Shown piece after piece: positions 57,873 through 64,000 of a stretch of 64,000 nucleotides of DNA. A model generated the notes under the pieces. That model worked only from the letters and a program-made list of their open reading frames with translations. It was not told the DNA's origin and ran no database searches. Position 1 is the first letter of the stretch. Every line of letters begins with the position of its first letter. Made by a program: the position numbers and the translations under genes. The DNA lies in NCBI GenBank assembly GCA_963573315.1, contig OY752141.1, forward strand, positions 4,092,001-4,156,000, written 5' to 3'. The DNA is from Entomortierella parvispora. Its lineage: Eukaryota; Mortierellomycota; Mortierellomycetes; Mortierellales; Mortierellaceae.

Positions 57873-58833
57873 ATGTTTGTCAAAGCCCTTTGTATCGCTG
57901 TCGGTGCAGCGTCCTTTGTCGCGTGCATGGCTCCTCCCCCAGCAGCCGCAGCTGCCACAAAGACGAATCAAAAACTCAAGATCCGTAGCGAAGGCAAATT
58001 TTTGGACCAAATATTCGTCAATTGGCTCCCTACCATCATCATCAACCTAGCCATGCTCTCGGCCATGACCTACATTGGGTTCATGGTTTGGATGGATAGA
58101 CTGATCAAAACCGGGGGGGACACTCGCGAACACTACAATGACATGGAAGAATACCGTGCTTGGAAACAACTTTTGGTCCTCAATGCTTGGCACCCTATCG
58201 TTTGTGCCATCACTATCTTTGGCTGCTGGCTTCGACGATGGTCTTTTGCGACCTTGGACCGATTCTTTACCGTGAGTTCTTTTTTTTTTGATTCGAAATG
58301 GTTGCAAGTTCTTTTTGGCTTGCGGTAACGACAAGAAAAAAAAGAGCAATTGACCGACCTTCAGCCCCCTCTGTTCTCTCCCTTCTCTCATTGATTCTCC
58401 GCTTGGGACGCAGTACCGCCTCACGATCCATGCTGATCATAAACTCGTTGGCACAGGACCTTACAAGTATCTGCGTCACCCATCCTACACTGGAGCAGTG
58501 TTGGCAGTTTCTGGGTCCTACCTGTTGATGCTTCATCATGGACTCTGGCCCATCTTCACGTCCTTGCTATCAGAATGGACGCGTTCTTACGTGATCCCGA
58601 CCTTCCCCATGGTGTCCTCTGTCTTGGATGTCTTGCGAAGCGTCATCCCATTCTGGGGTTTGCTGACTGGTCCTAATGGCGGAGCCTTGGCGACAGCCGC
58701 TTTGGCGTGTTTCTATGGAGAGATGTTCCGAAGAAGGATTGTGGGCGAGGAAGCCATGTTGAAACAACATTTCGGCAAGGAATGGGATCTCTACGCGAGC
58801 CAACGATGGCGCCTTATCCCTTTTGTCTTTTAA
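57873..58833 (+). CDS. Isoprenylcysteine carboxyl methyltransferase (ICMT)-like membrane protein
   Basis: Two exons, 57873-58271 and 58414-58833, encode 272 residues. The N-terminal half has hydrophobic segments (FVKALCIAVGAASFVACM, IIINLAMLSAMTYIGFMVWM, AWHPIVCAITIFGCWL). The second exon carries the ICMT/PEMT-type motif GTGPYKYLRHPSYTGA. Further on come MFRRRIVGEEAML and FGKEWDLYASQRWRLIPFVF, matching the usual Arg/Glu-Glu and FG..Y..Y ending of ICMT proteins. ICMTs methylate the C-terminal prenylcysteine of Ras-like and pheromone proteins in the ER, using S-adenosylmethionine. Family members outside the Ste14 core have other methyl acceptors, so the substrate is open. The N-terminus differs from Ste14. 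A truncated tandem copy lies 2 kb upstream. The leader ends in an A-rich run directly before the ATG. Confidence 0.82.
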
Positions 58834-58952
58834 TCTCTTTCTTTCTGTCTTTCTTTCTTTCTCTCTTTTTCTCTCTCTGTTCCTCTCTTTCCCTCTCTTT
58901 TCGCTAGTCCTCGTCAGTTGGTCCCCATTCATTTTTTTTTTTTTTTTTTTTT
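58834..58952. repeat. TTTC/CTCT tract and poly(T) run
   Basis: Pyrimidine microsatellite at 58834-58902 directly after the ICMT stop, then 21 T at 58932-58952. Confidence 0.75.
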
Positions 58953-60790
58953 ACAAATGAACTGAAATATTGAACCAAGAAAGATGCCCGGATAAATATA
59001 CCAGCTCAAAGGAATGGCGTACTAGCCCATGCCTGCATGGCAGCATTGTTTTGTTACTATCATGACCTAATACCCCCAAACCTGATCTCATTGTCTTTGG
59101 AGTGGTGGATGATTGTGAGGAAAGGGCAACAAGGCATTGGCCTTAGAAAGACCATCCAACTATTTTTTTTCACAAAGGGATGTTGACCATATGCAGCCTT
59201 TCACGGGCAGAAAAATAAAAGTGGGGTCATACCAAAGGAGTGGGGGTGAGTTCAAGGGGGATGAGCTCAAGGGGAGGAATGGATTTATCGTCAGAAAATC
59301 GAAAAAGGATTTATCAGGGACGAACCCCTGATCGCGGTATCTGGACCTGGATTTCGATTGCAGGACGACTGTGGGACTGGATTTGATTGCGGGGCTGGAC
59401 CTGGCGCGGGGGGGAGGCAAAATATATCTGCCGTCCAACCGTTCTCTTCTCTTCCCGCCATGTAGATTTTAAGGACAAATACAATTGTACTCCTCAGTCA
59501 GTTTATATCCTGTTGACTGTATGCAGACAGACACAATTGGTCAGGATGGGTTGGAGCGAGGAGCTCCAGCTTGGTACAAATCCAGGCGCGCCGAATGTCC
59601 CAAGCTGGGAGGACTTCGTTGGCTCGATGGTCATGACATTGCATGGTTTGCCTATCTACACCACTGCATTCGGAATCTTTGAATCCTCGACTTTTGTACA
59701 GGTCAGAAATGTCGCTGCCTCATCTGGTCTAGGACCGCGCCATGCGCCGTTATTCATACTGGATACAGAAATCTCCGAGTTGAGAAAGCACACCTCAAAC
59801 TAAGGTCAGATACTTGAGTACGCAGGTAAGACAGTCCTGATCGTGGTCCTGGCACTGGCACTGGCCACCTTATGGGTGCGAGTCCGACAAGAAGGAGGGG
59901 AATGAGGGGGTAGGGGGAATGAGGTGGGGCAAGGGACAACAAGGGGGGGACAATGATGGGGATAAGGGGGCAGTGAGGGGTGTAAGGGGACAATGATGGG
60001 GTTAAGGGGACAATGATGGGGTTAAGGGGACAACCAGGGGGGGAAAAGGAGGATCAAAGGTATCAGGTAACATTTTTACAACAGCAGCTTCAGCCGATGT
60101 AGGGGTAACTGGACCTATGACGTCTTCTTGTAAGAACGCCAGCGTCTGGATTGACACGTCCATTCGGACTTTGACGAATAACAACCTCCACGGCTCTTGC
60201 GACGTTAGGGTTTATCGTACTCGTGTAGATAGTGGGCAAGCTCGAATTCTGCGGTGGAATTCTTGCTTGAGCTTGCGCCGTCAATGACGATCCATGGTTT
60301 GATTGAACAAATAAAGGGGTTCACGAACATGGACGGACCCAAGTAGGTCGTAGCCTCCCTTCAAGGCGTTCTGCAATCTCGCGTCCATATGAGAGTGATC
60401 GGGGTGCACACGAGGGACAAAGACAGTTGTACGGAATTTCGCCCAACGACTGACAAACTGAGAATATTATTGTCAAGGGCATCAGTTTTTCGTTAATATG
60501 GGGACTCCTTGTGTCCCTGCAAGGACCACAACGGTCAATTAGAGAGATGTGCCAAAACCCAGCCCCTACATTCACCGAAAGGCTCTCCTTTCTCAGCTTG
60601 AAAAATCTTTGGCAGGCTCTGAGGTTGTGGAATACTCCTATGTGTTGGATGTTTATTACAAAGCCGGGTTTGAACGTGTTGTAGCAGAGGGGGAAAAGAA
60701 ACGTAGTTTACAAACATGATATGGGGAGGGGGAAAAGTACAAAATGAAGAATGAGGGATATAGAGATATAGAGTGGTGATATGGAGATGG
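58953..60790. other. Long intergenic region, no supported gene
   Basis: An open frame starting at 59548 (MGWSEELQLGTNPGAP...) has no known domain. A 20-bp G-rich minisatellite lies at 59941-60040. The rest, including 60050-60780, shows no coding signal. Confidence 0.4.
59941..60040. repeat. G-rich 20-bp minisatellite, five copies
   Basis: Five consecutive 20-bp units of the form GTTAAGGGGACAATGATGGG with some changes, preceded by further G-runs (59895-59940). The plus strand has enough spaced G-runs for a G-quadruplex. Confidence 0.8.
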
Positions 60791-63590
60791 TTAGACAATG
60801 GTCTGGAAGATGGTGATCGGCTTGGACTTTATCGTCGTTGGAGGCGATGGCGAGGGCAACGCGCCTATTGATTCCAAAGTGTTTTTCTTGCCACTGCTAC
60901 CAATGTTGCCATTGTTATTGCTGCCGCCGCCAGTGCTGTTTCTGTTGCCCAAGGTCAATCCGCCTGGTTTGGTCATGGTCTTGCTGAACTGGAACTGTAA
61001 CCAAGAATGAACTGGTAAATGAGACAGGTTCTTGCTCCTTCGTTTTAAATCCGGGAGCCTGTTCACTGCCCTGTTCACTGCAGCCACCGCGGATGCCGGT
61101 AGGATCTTTGGCATTGCTGTCATTCCCTCCACTTGGGGACGGCGAGGGGTTGTCGTAGACTTGAAACCCACTGTGTTTCCTTGTGCAGGAGAAGCCGACG
61201 ATGGGGTGCTGGAGGTTGTCGCCTGTGACCATGCTGAAAGGATCCCTTGCGCTTGACTGGAGCTGTTTCGGGACTTTGCTCGTTGAAATGGTGAGAAGGG
61301 GGTGCGAGTTTGACCCTTTTCCAGTGCCACTGTCAGCCTTGAAAAATCTCGCCACATCTCTGCTGGCGGTTCAATAGTCGTCCGCCTCTTTGATGTCTTT
61401 GCCGTCGCGTCTGTGTGGTCATTGTTTGCTTCTGACCCCTCCTCATCTTCATCGTCCTGTTCTTCTCCATGATCCTCCAGTTCCAGAATACGGGCAGCCG
61501 CGATCACAGGTGGTCGTGGTGGCAAAATCGGTTCCAGCAGCCACGAAAGCGGGATATTGCCCAGTCGACTCGATATTCTCTGTGGGTGGGGTTGAGGCGC
61601 CGGCGCGGGAGCCATGGGCGGTGTTGCTAGGGGTTGCTTTGAGAGTTGAGGTGGGGGCGGAGTCGGCAGATGGGAAGGGTGCGAGATCTTCTTTAGGGTG
61701 GGCGGTGCCATGAGCTTGATATTCCGCTCTGTGGACCGAGAGATGGCTGGCATGGCGTAACTTTTGTTCTGTTGGATGATCATCTTGACAAATGACATGC
61801 ACTCTTGTTCGGAGAGGACCAATTCAGAGACGTATTCTGATGTGTTGTCCAGCTTTTGGCCCAGCCAGTCTATCCGGACTTCCCAGTTTGTCACCGTGTC
61901 CACGGCCTAGCGAAAGATCAAATATAAATTGTGTTAGAAATCAAATAGAGAGATCCGGCATGTTAGTGGTCTTGACTAATCAACCCTCTCGAGTTCCACA
62001 GACCCGAAAGGACTTGCGTTGGGCTGAATATTCATGATCTCTTTTGTTTTTTTTTACCTGGATACAATCACGACCAACGGCCTGGATCTGCTTTTGTAAT
62101 TCCTGTCGATCCTTTTCCATGCTCAGAGCCAGACATTCCAGCTTCCAAAAGTTTTCTTCCAGGGCAGATCTTGCATTTGCACTTGTTGCTTTGGTTTCAT
62201 CTGTATTATCATGCATAGAAAGAAAGATGAAAAATATCCGATTTTCCCATGCAACGGAAAGGGAGGGCGGAAAGGGAGAAAGAAGGCACGAGAGCCAAAA
62301 AGAGGTATCCGGTAAGTTTTTTCCATTCTTATTTTTTTGCAATCTTCTTTGACGACATTTTTTTCCCGCCGTTTTTTTTTTCCTGTCCTGTTCTTTCTCT
62401 TTGGCAGAGGAACAACAGAAAAACAACAAAAACATAAAAAAAAACATACAAAAGACACAAAGATACAAAAAAAAAAAAGGGTGGACCAAAGAAAACATAC
62501 CGATGTTCAATTGCAATGTTTCCAGTTCCTGTTCAATGTTTCGCATCGCGCGACTAGCGCGGTTCATCTTGTTGCGCGCCTTGGCCAGTTCCTCACTCAC
62601 ATCCGAGACATTCGTCCCGATCCCATGGCGGAGCGAATCGTACCGGTCGTCCGGGATCCCGCCCCTGTATGCTGAAGATCCACCAAACGTGTGTTCGTCC
62701 TCAAAGCCACGTTGTTGAAGTCGGGGACTGTAGCTACGGCTGTCCATGCCTGTGGTGCTTCCTCCTCCTCCGGCAAAGCCTCTCCGGTGACTGAGATTGC
62801 TTGTCCGGCTATTGACACTACTCGTCCGACTCCTGCTTGCACTGGTCATGCTCGTGCTGCTGGTGCTGGTGTTGCCAGAGTTGTTGTTGAAACTGTACCT
62901 GTTGATTATGTGATCCTCGTGGTGCCTGGCCCTGTGATCATAAAAGCTACGATCACTGAGCCTGCTTCGAGTGTCAAAGTCACCGTATCGCCCCTCGTAG
63001 TCGTTATCGTCATCGCTCTGACACTGGGAATCGCTGCTATCCTCCTTGTCGCTGTAGTCGTCTTCCTTGTCGTCGTCGTCGTCCTCGCCTCGATAGTCGT
63101 CCCAGTGAAAGGACAAGGGACGCGGAGAGATGCCCGAACTGGAGAATGAGCCCGACGTGGTCGTGGGCGAGGAGACGGATCCGAATGAAAAGGAGGAGGA
63201 GGAGGAGCCCATCGTCGCCATGTCTGCGGTTCGAGGTGAATGGGCCAGGGTTGGGGAGAGCCTGGACTCTGGAGCCGTTGCAGTGGACAAGTGAGCGTGA
63301 GTGGAAGGAGTGAATTCAGAAGAGGAAGAAGAAAATAAGGAGGAAGTTGAAGTGGTGCTGGTGGTAGTGGTGGCAGTAGAGGAAGAGGAGGATGCATTCG
63401 CTTGGGCAATTCGCGAGTCGATTGTGGAGCTGAACGCAAAGTGGTCTTCAGTGGGCGACATTGGGGGGGTCATCATTGTTGATTCCAGTGGTTGTGCAGA
63501 AGGGTTTGAGGATGGGTTCAGTGGGTCAGGGAGATGAGGCGGTGGCGGTATAAAGAACGGGAGCATGCCAACCGACAGACGGGCAGACAC
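60791..63590 (-). CDS. Unrecognised Ser-rich coiled-coil protein
   Basis: Three exons, 63590-62501, 62200-62058 and 61906-60791, encode 782 residues. The first 330 residues are Ser/Thr-rich with an acidic stretch (EDDDDDKEDDYSDKEDSSDS) and an Arg/Ser segment. A likely coiled coil spans residues about 335-460 across both introns (SEELAKARNKMNRASRAMRN, ALEENFWKLECLALSMEKDR, then DTVTNWEVRIDWLGQKLDNT). It is the only part that looks structured. The C-terminal 300 residues are Pro/Ser/Gly/Asn-rich with Pro-rich PPPPPQ motifs and a GGGSNNNGN run, ending KPITIFQTIV. No catalytic domain, signal or membrane segment is visible. It may be a cytoskeletal or polarity scaffold (inference from architecture only). 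Both introns have clean borders; the start is the first available Met and could be wrong. Confidence 0.7.
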
Positions 63591-64000
63591 AGACTTTGGG
63601 TTGGTGGGTGTTGTTGTTGTCGCAGAGGACGAAGAGGAGGAAGAGGAAGGAGAGGAAGAAGAGAAGGAAGAAGGGAGATGGACGCTGCTTTCCCGGGAAT
63701 GGTTGCTGTCCTTGCTAGTCGTCTTTTGTGTTGGTCAGTCCATGGCAGGCAGGCAGGCAGTGTGCAGGAAAAGAAAAGAAAGGAAAGGAAAGGAAAGGAA
63801 AGAAAGGAAAGGAAAGGGGGAGAAGAAGAGGAGAAGAGGAGAGAGGAGAAAGGAACGGACAGAGATCAAAGTGGGGAGTGAGAGAGAGAGAGAGAGGATC
63901 GCTGTCAGTCAGTTGAAAAAACAGGGCGCGCGTGTAATATGCGTTCTGGGGGAGGAGGATTTGTTCTCTCTGACCTTGTGGTGGGAAGCCATCATCTTTT
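63591..64000. other. Right-edge intergenic region with purine repeats
   Basis: This is the upstream region of the coiled-coil gene, dominated by GA-rich sequence: an AAAGG pentamer repeat (63768-63820) and a GA tract (63880-63898). No gene is supported before the window ends. Confidence 0.45.
63768..63820. repeat. AAAGG pentanucleotide microsatellite
   Basis: About nine AAAGG-type units with small interruptions, on a purine-only strand. Confidence 0.8.

Noticed and set aside
1-64000. CRISPR arrays, bacterial operons, insertion sequences or viral genes
   Set aside because: No regularly spaced identical repeats with unique spacers, no transposase or viral hallmark frames, and intron-containing genes throughout.

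Overview
This is a eukaryotic nuclear window, almost certainly from a filamentous fungus. Genes carry many short GT-AG introns (about 50-130 nt, a few of 300-650 nt). 5' leaders are rich in CT tracts, and several 3' ends have AATAAA signals. Proteins carry long Asn/Gln/Ser homopolymers. The gene content (F-box and RI-type LRR families, SIKE/FGFR1OP2-like STRIPAK protein, F-BAR RhoGAP, TRP-like channel) fits Mucoromycota, most likely Mortierellomycotina. That placement is inference. No virus, plasmid, CRISPR array or bacterial insert was seen.

Layout, left to right. 1-5.6 kb: the N-terminus of a Ser/Asn-rich protein running off the left edge (-), an ArfGAP with a prion-like tail (+) and a NIT2-type amidase (-). 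5.8-10.3 kb: an accessory patch with an intact F-box gene, a frameshifted F-box paralogue sharing a near-identical 434-bp block with it, and a tiny hydrophobic ORF. 11.2-17.4 kb: a small secreted protein, OGG1, an ER FKBP ending in RDEL, and a large Gly/Thr-rich secreted protein. 17.5-26.6 kb: an MFS transporter and a TRP-like (FLC/Pkd2 type) membrane protein. 26.6-35.8 kb: SHQ1, a MARCH5-like RING-CH E3 with a GC-AG intron, an F-BAR/RhoGAP protein and the 82-residue OST5/TMEM258 subunit. 36.6-44.3 kb: a SIKE/FGFR1OP2-like coiled-coil protein and a SAC2/INPP5F-type phosphoinositide phosphatase. 44.3-45.4 kb: a decayed F-box/LRR relic. 45.9-54.6 kb: clamp-loader subunit RFC3 (yeast Rfc5 type), eIF5B and the FACT subunit Pob3. 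55.6-58.8 kb: a truncated copy and an intact copy of an ICMT-like methyltransferase. 60.8-63.6 kb: an unrecognised low-complexity, coiled-coil protein.

Most genes are single-copy housekeeping functions in DNA repair and replication, translation, RNP assembly, protein folding and glycosylation, and membrane traffic. They do not form a cluster or pathway. The evolutionarily active parts are the F-box patch, the LRR relic and the ICMT duplication. Exon boundaries were placed by hand from splice consensus, reading-frame continuity and recalled family consensus. For the spliced genes, the summed exon lengths give a whole number of codons, except at one junction in the MARCH5-like gene.
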